Source: Kribbella sp. VKM Ac-2569
GTDB taxonomy: Bacteria > Actinomycetota > Actinomycetes > Propionibacteriales > Kribbellaceae
Direction: 5' to 3'
Assembly (NCBI RefSeq): GCF_004216905.1
Contig: NZ_SGXJ01000001.1
Location: 2,046,001-2,110,000, forward strand
Length of the DNA: 64,000 bases
A program made the position numbers and the translations under genes. The notes beneath the pieces are model-generated. The model made no database searches, had not been told where the DNA came from, and was given only the letters and a program-made list of their open reading frames with translations. Each line of letters starts with the position of its first letter. Positions within the stretch are counted from its first letter, which is position 1. Shown piece after piece: positions 24,458 through 34,049 of the stretch.

Positions 24458-27193
24458 ATGCGTACCAGTTTGCGGGCGACCGTCGTCGCTGCCGCCACCG
24501 CGTTGATGGTGCTCGCCGGGACTTTGGGTGCCCGAGACGCATCGACTGCTGAGGACCTGTCCGACGCGGAGTTCTTCGGGCTCCTCGACTACGGCGTCGC
24601 CGGATTGCGCCAGGTCCAGGCCGCCGTACAGAAAGGTGACTACGCCGCGGCCAAGAGTGAGCTGCTCGCCTACTACCGGGCCCGTCCGGCCAACGATGCC
24701 GGCAAGTTCACGCACAAGGATTGGCCCGGCGTTCTCGCGTTGACGCCCGACCACATCTGGACGCTGGGCTCCGGCGAGACCTACCTGACCACGGCGCGAT
24801 TCGGCACCCAGGAGGCGGCGGTCAGCGCTGATGTCACCTCCGCCATTACGAGTGGAACCACCGGTTTCCTGCTGATGGCGCGGATCAAGGATCCCGTCAC
24901 GGTCGTCGTCAACAGCCGCGAGAAGGCGTCGGGCAAGCCGGCGTTGCGGCTGACGCTCGACGACGGGTCGGTGCGGACGCTCAATCCCACGGCCGACACG
25001 TACATCAAGGCAGGTGCCGACGCTGGTACGACGTACGGCGCCAAGGACCACCTCCAGGTCCGGGACCAAGGGGCTGGTCCCTTCACGGCCGAGACCCGGA
25101 AGGCCTTCCTGCAGTTCGATCTGACCGGCGTCTCCGGTGTCCGCAGCGCGGCACTGACGCTGACCGGGCGTGCTGACGCTGCCAAGGACGTCATGGTGTT
25201 CAGCAATTCCGAGGCGTTCGTGGAGAGCACCCGCACCTGGAACAACACCGTGCAGAACACGTACTCCTGGCAAGGCGACCCCGGCGGCTTCGACTGGCGG
25301 CTGCCGACCGGCGCCGACAAGGAGTACTGGTACCAGTTGGCGCGCTTCTTCTTCGCCGGTCCGCTGGCCACGGCGTACCAGAAGACCACCGACGAGAAGT
25401 ACGCCGATGCGCTGATCGGCACGATGACCGACTTCATCTCCGACGCAGACGGGTACGGCGACGCGGGTTCCTACCCACGCAGCCTCGACACCGCGAGACG
25501 GCTGGACAACTGGACGGCGGCGTACGAGATCCTGCGCAGCAGCCCCTCGCTGGACGCGGAGGAGAATGTCGAGATCCTGAAGACGATGTACCGATCGGGC
25601 CTCCATCTGCAGGGCAACGTCCACGACAGCCCGAACTGGATGCAGACCCAGAAGATCTCGCTGTTGCACGCCGCCGTCTACCTGCCGGAGTTCACCGCGG
25701 CCGCGGGCTGGCGGACCAGCGCGGCCGACTTCCTGGCGGGTCAGCTGAACGACTCGACCTACGCCGACGGCGGCTACCGCGAGGCGACGAGCGGCTACGC
25801 CCGGGGATACGTCTCGCAGTACGTCGACCTCGTGGAGTTCATGAAGAAGCACGGGATCGCCTTCACCGCGACCGAGAAGCTCCGCAAGCTCGGTCATTTC
25901 CTGATGGACCAGACGCTGCCGAACGGCTACACGGCGAACTACGGCGACAGCGGCAGCGACGATCAGCGCTCGGTCCTGCGCCGGCTCGGCGAGTTGCTCG
26001 GCGACCAGGAGCTGATCTACGTCGGTACGTCGGGGAAGGCCGGCACGAAACCCCAGCATGTCGCGGCGCGGTATCCGGACACCCGGGTGGCGGTGTCCCG
26101 CTCGGGCTGGTCGGCGGCTGACTCCTACCTGCGGTACAACATCGATCGCGGCCCGCACAGCCACCCCGATGAACTGTCGCTCGTCACCTACGCACACGGC
26201 CGCGAGTTGCTGGTCGACCCGGGCGCGTACTCCTACAGCTCGGACCCGAGATCGGACTGGTTGCGGAAGACCACCGAGGCGCACAACACCGTCGAGGTTG
26301 ACAACCTGCCGCAGAACAACACAGCCGCCGGGGAGATCACCCATTTCGTCAGCAACCCGGCGTTCGACCTGATCAGCGGGAACACCGACGCGTCCGCCGG
26401 GGCCTGGCACGCGAGGTCTGTGCTGACGCTGCGATCGGGGATGTCGCTGGTGTCCGATCAGCTCAAGCCGCGCGACACCGCAACGCATCGCTACGAGCAG
26501 AACTGGCACTTCCTGCCGGACGCGAATCCCGTGCAGACCGCCACCTCCAAGGCAGCGGTCACCAAGTTCGCCTCCGGCGCGAATCTGGCTGTCGTCCCGG
26601 CGGATCCCGAGAAGCTCACAGCCTCGGTGCGCAACGGGTACTACTCGCCCGCGTTCTATCACGTGAGTGACGCGAAGTACGCCTCGTATGTCAAGCAGGG
26701 CAAGGGAAAGACCACGTTCGACACGCTGCTGCTGCCATCGCCGGCGGCCGCCGATGGCGCCGTACGGATCAACCGGTTGGCGGTCGGGACACTGACGCCC
26801 GATCTGGCGACGGCACTGGACATCCGGTACGGCGACGGCGGCCGTGGCACCTACTACAAGTCATGGGCGTCGAAGGCCACCCGCTCGTTCGGGTCGTACA
26901 GCTTCGACGGGAAGATGCTGTACGCCGAAGACCGCTCCCTGGTGCTGTACGACGGATCGAAGGTCACGCGGGCCGGCAAGGTCCTGCTCAGCTCGCCGGT
27001 CGCGGTGAACGATGTCGCCGTCTCGTACGCCGGTTCCACGCTCCGCATCGACGGTCGGGGGCTGACGGCCTCGACCGATCCGGCGAAGGCGATCGGTATC
27101 GCCGCTCCGAACACGACCGAGGTCCTGCTCAACGGCGCACGCGTCGACTTCTCCCGCACCGGCGACCTGGTCTACGCGGCGGCAACACCCTGA
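24458..27193 (+). CDS. Secreted heparinase II/III-family polysaccharide lyase with CBM96-like insert
   Basis: The 911-residue product has a signal peptide (about 1-32) and a helical N-terminal toroid. The toroid is interrupted by a beta-rich DNRLRE/CBM96-like module (about 105-255; PTADTYIKAGADAGTTYG, KAFLQFDLTGVSG). The C-terminal beta-sandwich carries the heparinase II/III signature (RGPHSHPDELSLVTYAHGRE, LLVDPGAYSYSSD), in which the His is catalytic. Such enzymes cleave uronic-acid polysaccharides such as alginate or heparan-like glycans by beta-elimination. The exact glycan is unknown. ATG 24458 has GGGGAG upstream. There is no transporter or sugar operon beside it. Confidence 0.87.
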   Translation: MRTSLRATVVAAATALMVLAGTLGARDASTAEDLSDAEFFGLLDYGVAGLRQVQAAVQKGDYAAAKSELLAYYRARPANDAGKFTHKDWPGVLALTPDHIWTLGSGETYLTTARFGTQEAAVSADVTSAITSGTTGFLLMARIKDPVTVVVNSREKASGKPALRLTLDDGSVRTLNPTADTYIKAGADAGTTYGAKDHLQVRDQGAGPFTAETRKAFLQFDLTGVSGVRSAALTLTGRADAAKDVMVFSNSEAFVESTRTWNNTVQNTYSWQGDPGGFDWRLPTGADKEYWYQLARFFFAGPLATAYQKTTDEKYADALIGTMTDFISDADGYGDAGSYPRSLDTARRLDNWTAAYEILRSSPSLDAEENVEILKTMYRSGLHLQGNVHDSPNWMQTQKISLLHAAVYLPEFTAAAGWRTSAADFLAGQLNDSTYADGGYREATSGYARGYVSQYVDLVEFMKKHGIAFTATEKLRKLGHFLMDQTLPNGYTANYGDSGSDDQRSVLRRLGELLGDQELIYVGTSGKAGTKPQHVAARYPDTRVAVSRSGWSAADSYLRYNIDRGPHSHPDELSLVTYAHGRELLVDPGAYSYSSDPRSDWLRKTTEAHNTVEVDNLPQNNTAAGEITHFVSNPAFDLISGNTDASAGAWHARSVLTLRSGMSLVSDQLKPRDTATHRYEQNWHFLPDANPVQTATSKAAVTKFASGANLAVVPADPEKLTASVRNGYYSPAFYHVSDAKYASYVKQGKGKTTFDTLLLPSPAAADGAVRINRLAVGTLTPDLATALDIRYGDGGRGTYYKSWASKATRSFGSYSFDGKMLYAEDRSLVLYDGSKVTRAGKVLLSSPVAVNDVAVSYAGSTLRIDGRGLTASTDPAKAIGIAAPNTTEVLLNGARVDFSRTGDLVYAAATP

Positions 27194-27199
27194 CCGGGC

Positions 27200-28363
27200 T
27201 CAGCTGATGCCCTTGAGGAGTTGGCGGGCCATGACGATGCGCTGGACCTGGTTGGTGCCTTCATAGATCTGCGTAATTTTGGCGTCGCGCATCATGCGTT
27301 CGACCGGGTAGTCGTGGGTGTAGCCGTAGCCGCCGAGGAGTTGGACGGCGTCGGTGGTGACGGCCATCGCGACGTCGGAGGCGAAGCACTTGGCGGCGGC
27401 GCCGAAGTACGTCAGGTCGGAGTCACCGCGCTCCGAGCGGGCGGCTGCGGCGTACGTGAGCTGTCGGGCCGCCTCGATCTTCATGCCCATGTCGGCGAGC
27501 ATGAACTGCAGGCCCTGGAACTCGGCGATCGCCTTGCCGAACTGCTTGCGCTCCTTGACGTACCCGAGCGCGTAGTCGAGCGCGCCCTGCGCGATCCCGA
27601 GCGCCTGCGCCGCGATCGTCACCCGGGTGTGGTCGAGGGTCGCCATCGCGGTGCCGAAGCCCGTGCCCGGGTCGCCGATCATCCGCGAGGCCGGGATCCG
27701 GACGTTGTCGAAGTACACCTCGCGGGTCGGCGAGCCCTTGATCCCGAGCTTCTTCTCCGGTGCGCCGAATGAGACGCCGTCGTCGGACTTCTCCACCACG
27801 AAGGCGGAAATCCCCTTCGACCGGGCGTCCGGGTCCGTCACCGCGAAGACCGTGTAGAAATCGCTCACTCCGGCGTTGGTGATCCAGCGCTTCACGCCGT
27901 TCAGCACATAATCCGAGCCGTCGGCCACCGCGCGGGTCTTCATCGAGACGGCGTCCGAACCGGCCTCCGGCTCGGACAGGCAGTACGAGAACATCGAGTC
28001 GCCGGCCGCGACCGGCGGCAGGTAGCGCTGCTTCACCTCGTCCGAGGCGGACAGCAGCAGCGGCAGTGAGCCGAGCTTGTTGACGGCCGGGATCAGCGAG
28101 GTCGAGGCGCACGCGCGGGCGACCTCCTCGATCACGATCACCGTGGCGAGAGCGTCCGCCCCGGCGCCGCCGTACTGCTCCGGGATGTGCGGCGCGTGGA
28201 AGTCCGAGGCCTTCAGCGCGTCGTACGACGCCTTCGGGAACTCGGCCAGCTCGTCCACGTCCCCGGCGTGCGGGGCGACCTTGGCGTCGCAGACGTCGCG
28301 AACGGCCTCGCGGATCGCCTGGTGCTCCTCGGACAGCGCGTACAGCTCGAATGAGTTACTCAC
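27200..28363 (-). CDS. Acyl-CoA dehydrogenase
   Basis: The 387-residue enzyme has the full ACAD fold: YCLSEPEAGSDAVSMKTRAV (FAD site), KRWITNAGVSDFYTVFAVTD, RVTIAAQALGIAQGALDYAL and QLLGGYGYTHDYPVERMMRDAKI. The catalytic base Glu lies in IYEGTNQVQRIVMARQLL, as in short/medium-chain enzymes. It introduces the alpha-beta double bond of an acyl-CoA. The GTG start at 28363 (SNSFELYALSEEHQAIR) matches the usual N terminus. It is convergent with the lyase and has no beta-oxidation partners nearby. Confidence 0.93.
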   Translation of the reverse strand: MSNSFELYALSEEHQAIREAVRDVCDAKVAPHAGDVDELAEFPKASYDALKASDFHAPHIPEQYGGAGADALATVIVIEEVARACASTSLIPAVNKLGSLPLLLSASDEVKQRYLPPVAAGDSMFSYCLSEPEAGSDAVSMKTRAVADGSDYVLNGVKRWITNAGVSDFYTVFAVTDPDARSKGISAFVVEKSDDGVSFGAPEKKLGIKGSPTREVYFDNVRIPASRMIGDPGTGFGTAMATLDHTRVTIAAQALGIAQGALDYALGYVKERKQFGKAIAEFQGLQFMLADMGMKIEAARQLTYAAAARSERGDSDLTYFGAAAKCFASDVAMAVTTDAVQLLGGYGYTHDYPVERMMRDAKITQIYEGTNQVQRIVMARQLLKGIS

Positions 28364-28474
28364 GAGTCACACAGTACGACGAACATCTCGCCTGTGGAGG
28401 ACGTCGTACGCCGAAAGTGAGCAAGAGCGCACTCTCCAGACATGAGCCGATAACCGTCTGATAACCACGATGGG

Positions 28475-28480
28475 TAGAGT
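28475..28480 (+). promoter_or_regulatory. -10 element TAGAGT of the UDP-glucose dehydrogenase gene
   Basis: TAGAGT ends 7 nt before ATG 28488. There is no ribosome-binding site, so a leaderless mRNA is likely. Two GATAACC direct repeats lie just upstream (28449-28466 region). Confidence 0.5.
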
Positions 28481-28487
28481 CCCCGAC

Positions 28488-29825
28488 ATGAGTGAAGCGA
28501 CCTCCCGCCCCCTGCGGATCGCCGTGATCGGCACCGGATACCTCGGCTGCAACACCTCCGCGGGGATGGCCGAATTCGGTTTCGACGTGATCGGGGTCGA
28601 GATCGACGAGCACCGGCTGAAGCTGCTGAACGACGGCAAGGCGCCGCTGTACGAACCCGGGCTGGACCCGCTGCTGAAGAAGCACGTGGACTCCGGCCGG
28701 CTGCGGTTCACCAGCGACTACACCGAGATCGCCGACTGGGCCGACGTGCACTTCATCTGTGCCGGCACCCCGCAGCTCGAGGGCAGCGAGGCGGCCGATC
28801 TGTCCCAGGTCTACTCCGTCGTCGACATGCTCGCCCCGCTGCTCACCAAGCCGACCCTGGTGGTCGGCCGCTCCACGGTCCCGGTCGGTACGTCGAAGGC
28901 GGTCGAGGAACGCATGCACCGCCAGGCCCCGGCCGGGTCGGCGGTCGAGATCGCCTGGCAGCCCGAGTTCCTCCGCGAGGCGCACGGCGTGGAGGACACA
29001 CTGCACCCGGACCGCCTGGTGTTCGGCGTCCAGTCCGCCTCCGCGGAGGCCCGGCTGCGCGAGGTGTTCGCGACCCCGATCGGCGAGGGTTCGCCGGTGG
29101 TCATCTGCAACCTGCCGACCGCGGAGCTGGTGAAGGGCGGCGCGAACGCGTTCCTGGCCACGAAGATCTCGTTCATCAACGCGCTCGCAGAGATGGCCGA
29201 CGCGACCGGCGCGGACGTCACCCAGCTGGCCGAGGCGCTCGGGTACGACAAGCGCATCGGCCGCGGCGCGCTGAACGCCGGGCCCGGGTACGGCGGCGGC
29301 TGCCTGCCGAAGGACCTGCGCGCGTTCATGCACAGGGCCGGTGAGCTCGGCGTCGAAGAGGTCATCACGCTGCTGCGTGAGGTCGACGACATCAACCAGC
29401 ACCGCCGCGCCCGGATCGTCGACCTGACCCACGAGATGCTCGGCGGCCAGTGGATCGGCAAGAACGTCACCGTGCTCGGGGCCGCGTTCAAGGCCGGCAC
29501 GGACGACGTCCGCGACTCGCCCGCGCTGGACGTGGCCGGGCGGATCCAGCTGCACGGCGCGAACGTCACGGTGTTCGACCCGGAGGCGATGGAGAACGCC
29601 CGCAAGGTGCGCCCGACCCTGCGCTACGCCCCCACCGCGGTCGAGGCGTGCCGCGAGGCGCACGCCGTACTGCACCTGACCGAATGGCCCGAGTTCCGCG
29701 AGCTCGACCCGGCTGCGCTCAGGGGGATCGTCACCGGCCCGGTCGTCATCGACGCGCGCCTGAACCTCGATGCCGACGCGTGGCGCGCCGCAGGCTGGAC
29801 CTACCGGGCGCCGGGCAGGCCTTAA
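28488..29825 (+). CDS. ugd: UDP-glucose 6-dehydrogenase
   Basis: The 445-residue protein has the UDP-glucose/GDP-mannose dehydrogenase order: NAD-binding IAVIGTGYLG (11-20), YEPGLDPLL, GRSTVPVGTS, PEFLREAHGVEDTLHPDR, and the catalytic Cys272 in GYGGGCLPKDLRAF, then the C-terminal UDP-binding domain (VLGAAFKAGTDDVRDSPA). It oxidises UDP-glucose to UDP-glucuronate, a precursor for cell-wall or capsular sugars. ATG 28488 is preferred to the 28470 extension because of the -10 box. Its stop overlaps that of the convergent MFS gene. Confidence 0.93.
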   Translation: MSEATSRPLRIAVIGTGYLGCNTSAGMAEFGFDVIGVEIDEHRLKLLNDGKAPLYEPGLDPLLKKHVDSGRLRFTSDYTEIADWADVHFICAGTPQLEGSEAADLSQVYSVVDMLAPLLTKPTLVVGRSTVPVGTSKAVEERMHRQAPAGSAVEIAWQPEFLREAHGVEDTLHPDRLVFGVQSASAEARLREVFATPIGEGSPVVICNLPTAELVKGGANAFLATKISFINALAEMADATGADVTQLAEALGYDKRIGRGALNAGPGYGGGCLPKDLRAFMHRAGELGVEEVITLLREVDDINQHRRARIVDLTHEMLGGQWIGKNVTVLGAAFKAGTDDVRDSPALDVAGRIQLHGANVTVFDPEAMENARKVRPTLRYAPTAVEACREAHAVLHLTEWPEFRELDPAALRGIVTGPVVIDARLNLDADAWRAAGWTYRAPGRP

Positions 29826-31042
29826 GCGACTGTCGCCGATCGCAGAACCGGGCGCGTCAGCACGACGCACCCGGTGATGGCCGCTGCCACCGAGATGCCC
29901 AGGCAGACGCCCGTGATGCCGATGCCGCTCACATCGGCCAGGCCGCCGAGTAGCGGGTTCGCCACCATGATCGCGAAGCTCTGGCAGAGCACGACGATCG
30001 ACTGCAGGCGGGACTGGAACTCACGCTCCACCGAGTTCATCAGCAGCGGCAGCACGTGACCGGTGAACGTGCCGACGCCGATCCCGCTCAGCACACCGGC
30101 GGCGAACGTCAGCGGCACCGGGTCGAGCACCGAAAGGCCGAGCAGTCCGGCAGCCGCTACCAGAAGGCCGACAGCGGCGAAGATGCCCGGCCGGGGAAAC
30201 GCGCCCCACATCAGGATGCGTAGGGCGATCACCCCCACTCCCAGGCTCCGGCTGGCGACCAGCAGACCGGCGGTCTGGGCGTTCCAGCCGTGGTCGCGGG
30301 CGAGCAGCGGGAACAGCAGTGCGTCCATCGGCATCAGCAGACCTGCCGCAACCGTCATCGTGATCAGCAGCGCCCGGGTGAGCGGGCGGCCGAAGGCAAC
30401 CTGGATGCCGGCGCCGATCGACCGGAACATGCCGGCCGGCATTCGGCCGGGGGGCGCGATCGTCTTCCGCAGCAGGATCAGGACGACGATCATCACGCCG
30501 AACGTCAGGGCGTCGAATCCGGCGGCCGCGGTGAGTCCGGCCCAGCTCACCAGGACGCCGCCGACCGCAGTGCCCGTGACGGCGAAGACCACGCCGGTCA
30601 CCTGGAAGCTCGCGAGCGCTCGGGGCACCTGGGCCGGCGGCACCAGCAGGCGCGGCATCGACCGGGAGGACGGCAGGAAGAACGCGTCGATCGTTCCGAC
30701 CACGATGGCCAGGATCACCAGCAACCACACGGGTTCGCCGACGGCCAGGGTGGCCGGGACGAGGGCCGCGGTGACCAGGAACATCGCCGTACAGCTCGCG
30801 AGCAGCACCCGTGGGGCGCCGTACTTGTCGCCGATCGCGCCGCCGACCAGCAGCAGAACGGCTCGCGGGGCGGCGGCGAGCAACAGGATGAGGCCGGCGA
30901 TGCTGCCGCCGTGGCGGGTGGCGGTCCAGCCGATGGCGAACGTCATCGTCAGATCGCCGAGGAGGGACACGACGGCGCCGAACAGCCAGATCCAATAGCG
31001 GACCGGAATGCGCTGCGTGTCCGAGTCAGTGGGCGGAGTCAC
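29822..31042 (-). CDS. MFS transporter, 12-helix
   Basis: The 406-residue integral membrane protein has about 12 hydrophobic segments. Motif A-like GGAIGDKYGAPRVLL follows the second helix. The overall pattern is that of actinobacterial drug-efflux MFS proteins (MFS_3 / enterobactin-exporter-like). The GTG at 31042 begins a polar N terminus (TPPTDSDTQRIPVRYW). The substrate is unknown. It is a single gene between ugd and purE. Confidence 0.87.
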   Translation of the reverse strand: MTPPTDSDTQRIPVRYWIWLFGAVVSLLGDLTMTFAIGWTATRHGGSIAGLILLLAAAPRAVLLLVGGAIGDKYGAPRVLLASCTAMFLVTAALVPATLAVGEPVWLLVILAIVVGTIDAFFLPSSRSMPRLLVPPAQVPRALASFQVTGVVFAVTGTAVGGVLVSWAGLTAAAGFDALTFGVMIVVLILLRKTIAPPGRMPAGMFRSIGAGIQVAFGRPLTRALLITMTVAAGLLMPMDALLFPLLARDHGWNAQTAGLLVASRSLGVGVIALRILMWGAFPRPGIFAAVGLLVAAAGLLGLSVLDPVPLTFAAGVLSGIGVGTFTGHVLPLLMNSVEREFQSRLQSIVVLCQSFAIMVANPLLGGLADVSGIGITGVCLGISVAAAITGCVVLTRPVLRSATVA

Positions 31043-31117
31043 GATCGACGACCTTAGACGACAACCAATGGGAACTCATGACTACCCGCCCCGTCCTGTG
31101 GAAAACCAGTGACTGCC

Positions 31118-31618
31118 TCAGCCTTTACGCAGCTCTGCCGCCCCGTCACGCACCGTAGCGCCCTTGGCCCGCGCCGCCCCCGCGAGAGTTTCCTGGAACG
31201 CGATCATCCGGTCCCGCAGTTTCTCGTCGGACGCAGCCAGGATCCGGACCGCGAGCAACCCCGCATTACGAGCGTTCCCAATCGAGACGGTCGCAACCGG
31301 TACTCCGGCCGGCATCTGCACGATCGACAGCAGCGAGTCCATTCCGTCGAGGTATTTCAGCGGCACCGGGACGCCGATCACCGGCAGCGGGGTCACCGAC
31401 GCGAGCATCCCGGGCAGGTGCGCGGCACCGCCGGCGCCCGCGATGAGTACCTTGAGGCCCCGCCCGTGGGCTGACCGTCCGTAGTCGATCATCTCGGTCG
31501 GCATCCGGTGCGCCGACACCACATCTGCCTCAAAGGGCACGTCGAACTCGGCACACACCTCGGCCGCGGCCTTCATCGTCGGCCAGTCGCTGTCGGACCC
31601 CATCACGATGCCAATCAC
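31118..31618 (-). CDS. purE: N5-carboxyaminoimidazole ribonucleotide mutase
   Basis: The 166-residue protein is a clear class I Pur[49 protein letters not shown] and [22 protein letters not shown]. It converts N5-CAIR to CAIR in purine synthesis, after PurK. GTG 31618 has GGAAA upstream and lies 9 nt after the purK stop, so both form one operon. Confidence 0.96.
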   Translation of the reverse strand: MIGIVMGSDSDWPTMKAAAEVCAEFDVPFEADVVSAHRMPTEMIDYGRSAHGRGLKVLIAGAGGAAHLPGMLASVTPLPVIGVPVPLKYLDGMDSLLSIVQMPAGVPVATVSIGNARNAGLLAVRILAASDEKLRDRMIAFQETLAGAARAKGATVRDGAAELRKG

Positions 31619-31627
31619 TGCTGTTTC

Positions 31628-32800
31628 CTATTCGTCGATCGTGCCGGTCAGGTACGCCGCGGCATGCCGCGCGCGTTCACGGGTCTCCTCGAGGTCGTCG
31701 CCGTACGCCGTGACGTGGCCCACCTTGCGCCCCGGCTTCACCGACTTCCCGTAGAAGTGGACCTTCAGGCCCGGGTCGCGCGCCATGCAGTGCAGCAGGC
31801 CGCGGTGCATGTCCTCGACGTCCCCGCCGAGCACGTTGACCATGACGGTGTACGGCGCCCGCGCGGCCGGCGAACCGAGCGGGAGGTCGAGCACCGCGCG
31901 CAGGTGGTTCTCGAACTGGGACGTGACCGCGCCGTCGATCGTCCAGTGCCCGGTGTTGTGCGGGCGCATCGCCAGCTCGTTGACCAGCAGCCGCCCGTCC
32001 CGCGCCTCGAACATCTCGACCGCGAGGATGCCGACCACGCCGAGCTCGCCGGCGATCCGCAACGCGGTCTGCTGCGCCTGGGCGGCCCGCTCCGGCGCCA
32101 GACCCGGCGCGGGCGCGGTCACCTCGACGCAGATGCCGTTCCGCTGCACCGACTCGACGATCGGGTACGCGACCGCCTGCCCGTGCGGCGAGCGCGCCAC
32201 GATCGCGGACAGTTCGCGGACGAAGTCCACCTTCTCCTCGGCCAGGATCGGTACGCCGCTGCCGAACGCGGTCGCGATCTGCGGGTCCTCCGGACCGTCG
32301 ACGAACCACACGCCCTTGCCGTCGTACCCGCCGCGGGTGGTCTTCAGGATGATCGGGAAACCGCCGACCCGCTTGGCGAAGTCCGCGACGTCGGCGGGCG
32401 TCGCGACCACCTGATGCGCGGGCGCCGGCGCGTCGAACGTGTCCAGCCGGGCGCGCATCACAGCCTTGTCCTGGGCGTGCACCAGCGCGTCCGGGCCGGG
32501 ATGGACCTTCAGACCGTCTGCCTCGAGCGAGTGCAGCAGGTCGGTCGGGACGTGCTCGTGGTCGAACGTCACCACATCGCACTCCGCGGCGAACCGCCGT
32601 ACCGTCTCCGGGTCCTTGTAGTCGCCGACGGGAGCGTCCGCGACGGCCTGCGCCGCCGACACCGTCTCGCCCTCGGCGAGCACGCGGAGCTGGATTCCGA
32701 GGGCGACGGCCGTCTCCTGGGTCATCCGGGCCAGCTGCCCGCCGCCGACCATGCCGACGACCGGGGTACCGACGGGGAGATCCTTACGATCGAACTTCAC
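31628..32800 (-). CDS. purK: 5-(carboxyamino)imidazole ribonucleotide synthase
   Basis: The 390-residue ATP-grasp enzyme has VVGMVGGGQLARMTQETAVA, TFDHEHVPTDLL, KTTRGGYDGKGVWFV, EEKVDFVRELSAIVAR, ELAMRPHNTGHWTID and VNVLGGD, all typical of PurK. It carboxylates AIR with ATP and bicarbonate. I place the start at GTG 32800 because a TAGGCT -10 box lies 7 nt upstream; ATG 32821 is an alternative giving 397 residues. It is the first gene of purK-purE and divergent from gtrA. Confidence 0.94.
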   Translation of the reverse strand: MKFDRKDLPVGTPVVGMVGGGQLARMTQETAVALGIQLRVLAEGETVSAAQAVADAPVGDYKDPETVRRFAAECDVVTFDHEHVPTDLLHSLEADGLKVHPGPDALVHAQDKAVMRARLDTFDAPAPAHQVVATPADVADFAKRVGGFPIILKTTRGGYDGKGVWFVDGPEDPQIATAFGSGVPILAEEKVDFVRELSAIVARSPHGQAVAYPIVESVQRNGICVEVTAPAPGLAPERAAQAQQTALRIAGELGVVGILAVEMFEARDGRLLVNELAMRPHNTGHWTIDGAVTSQFENHLRAVLDLPLGSPAARAPYTVMVNVLGGDVEDMHRGLLHCMARDPGLKVHFYGKSVKPGRKVGHVTAYGDDLEETRERARHAAAYLTGTIDE

Positions 32801-32807
32801 AGCGGTG

Positions 32808-32813
32808 AGCCTA
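32808..32813 (-). promoter_or_regulatory. -10 element TAGGCT of purK
   Basis: TAGGCT on the minus strand ends 7 nt before GTG 32800, which fits a leaderless purK-purE mRNA and decides the start choice. Confidence 0.5.
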
Positions 32814-32944
32814 ATGTCCATACATCATTCGCCGTACGGCGGCCGTGGCGGCACGCGGGCGATTTCGGGGTCGGACCGGTCGCCGGGTACCGTGGGAAGC
32901 TGCCCTCCCCGTTGCGGTGTGATCACAGAAGGTTCCGAGGACCG

Positions 32945-33505
32945 TTGAAGCTCGTCACCACGCTGTACCGCCAGTTCCAGCACTTGGTGCACGAAGTTGC
33001 CAAGTTCGGGCTGGTCGGTCTGCTCGGTCTGGTCGTCGACCTGCCGATCTACAACTGGCTGGTCTTCAGCAACCCGCTGGTGCTCGCCGACTCGGGTATC
33101 GGCATGCTGCACCACAAGCCGCTGACCGCGAAGCTGATCTCGACCACGGTCGCCACGCTCGTGACGTACTTCGGCAACCGGTACTGGACGTGGCGGCACC
33201 GGGAGCGCTCCGGACTGCACCGTGAGTACGTGCTGTTCTTCGTGCTGAACGGCATCGGCCTGCTGATCGCGGCCGGCTGCCTGGCCTTCTCGCGGTACGT
33301 CCTGGACCTGCACAGCTGGCTGTCCGACAACATCGCCGCGAACTTCATCGGCCTCGGTCTCGGCACCCTGTTCCGCTTCTGGTCGTACCGCAAGTTCGTC
33401 TTCAGGGAAGAACTCGCCCTCGACGAGGCCGAGCACACCCCGACCCCGGACTCCCCCGCCGAACTCGACGGGGAGTCGACGGGAGATCTGCCCGCGGTCC
33501 GTTGA
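32945..33505 (+). CDS. GtrA-family membrane protein
   Basis: The 186-residue protein has four hydrophobic segments in the GtrA pattern: EVAKFGLVGLLGLVVDLPIY, STTVATLVTYFGNRYWTWRH, FFVLNGIGLLIAAGCLAF and AANFIGLGLGTLFRFWSYRK. GtrA proteins help move lipid-linked sugars across the membrane for cell-surface glycosylation. The TTG at 32945 has GAGG 4 nt upstream and starts the fold properly. The C-terminal 30 residues are acidic and disordered. The purE-purK-gtrA neighbourhood is common in actinobacteria. Confidence 0.88.
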   Translation: MKLVTTLYRQFQHLVHEVAKFGLVGLLGLVVDLPIYNWLVFSNPLVLADSGIGMLHHKPLTAKLISTTVATLVTYFGNRYWTWRHRERSGLHREYVLFFVLNGIGLLIAAGCLAFSRYVLDLHSWLSDNIAANFIGLGLGTLFRFWSYRKFVFREELALDEAEHTPTPDSPAELDGESTGDLPAVR

Positions 33506-34044
33506 CGCGGCCCCGTCCTGCAGTTGTCGTCAGCATCGTTCTGGCTGTGCTGCTGGTGGGCTCCGTTGTCGCCGGGACCGTGGCCGTCGGCATCGTGCGG
33601 GCCGACGCGAAGACGCAGCTGGAGCGCGCCGACGACCTGCAGCGCAAGGTCGACGCCGCCGGGCCGGGCGAGCAGGTACGCACGGAGGTCCTGGCGGCTG
33701 CGCGGGCGAATGTCGGCGTCCTCTTCAGCTATGACTACCGAAAGCTCGACGACTACGCGTCGGCGGCCCAGAAGGTCACGACGGAGACGTTCGGCGCCGA
33801 GTTCGCGAAGACCGTGGCGGCGATCCGTCCGCAACAGCTGAGCCAGCAGGCCGTCGCCAAGGCCGAGGTCAAGGACGCCGCAGTCAAGGACGCGACCGCC
33901 GCCACGGCCCACGTCCTCCTGTTCGTCGACACCACCACGACCACAAAGGGCGCGTCGGCACCGAGCATCCAGCGCACCCGAGTGCAGCTCACTCTCCAGT
34001 CAGTGGGCGGCCACTGGCTCATAGACGGCGTCGAAGCCGTCTGA
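33502..34044 (+). CDS. Mce-associated-like membrane protein
   Basis: The 180-residue protein has one N-terminal transmembrane helix (VVVSIVLAVLLVGSVVAG) and an outer SnoaL/VirB8-like domain: AARANVGVLFSYDYRKLDDY, TTETFGAEFAKTV, VLLFVDTTTTTKGA and TRVQLTLQSVGGHWLIDGVE. This is the layout of Mce-associated membrane proteins, though no mce operon is near. The TTG start overlaps the gtrA stop in TTGA, so the genes are coupled. Confidence 0.8.
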   Translation: MTRPRPAVVVSIVLAVLLVGSVVAGTVAVGIVRADAKTQLERADDLQRKVDAAGPGEQVRTEVLAAARANVGVLFSYDYRKLDDYASAAQKVTTETFGAEFAKTVAAIRPQQLSQQAVAKAEVKDAAVKDATAATAHVLLFVDTTTTTKGASAPSIQRTRVQLTLQSVGGHWLIDGVEAV

Positions 34045-34049
34045 GTTCG

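Noticed and set aside
24443..26662. A 739-codon minus-strand open frame opposite the lyase gene
   Set aside because: Arg/Val/Gly-rich with no domain; it is antisense to a clear secreted lyase and arises from high GC.
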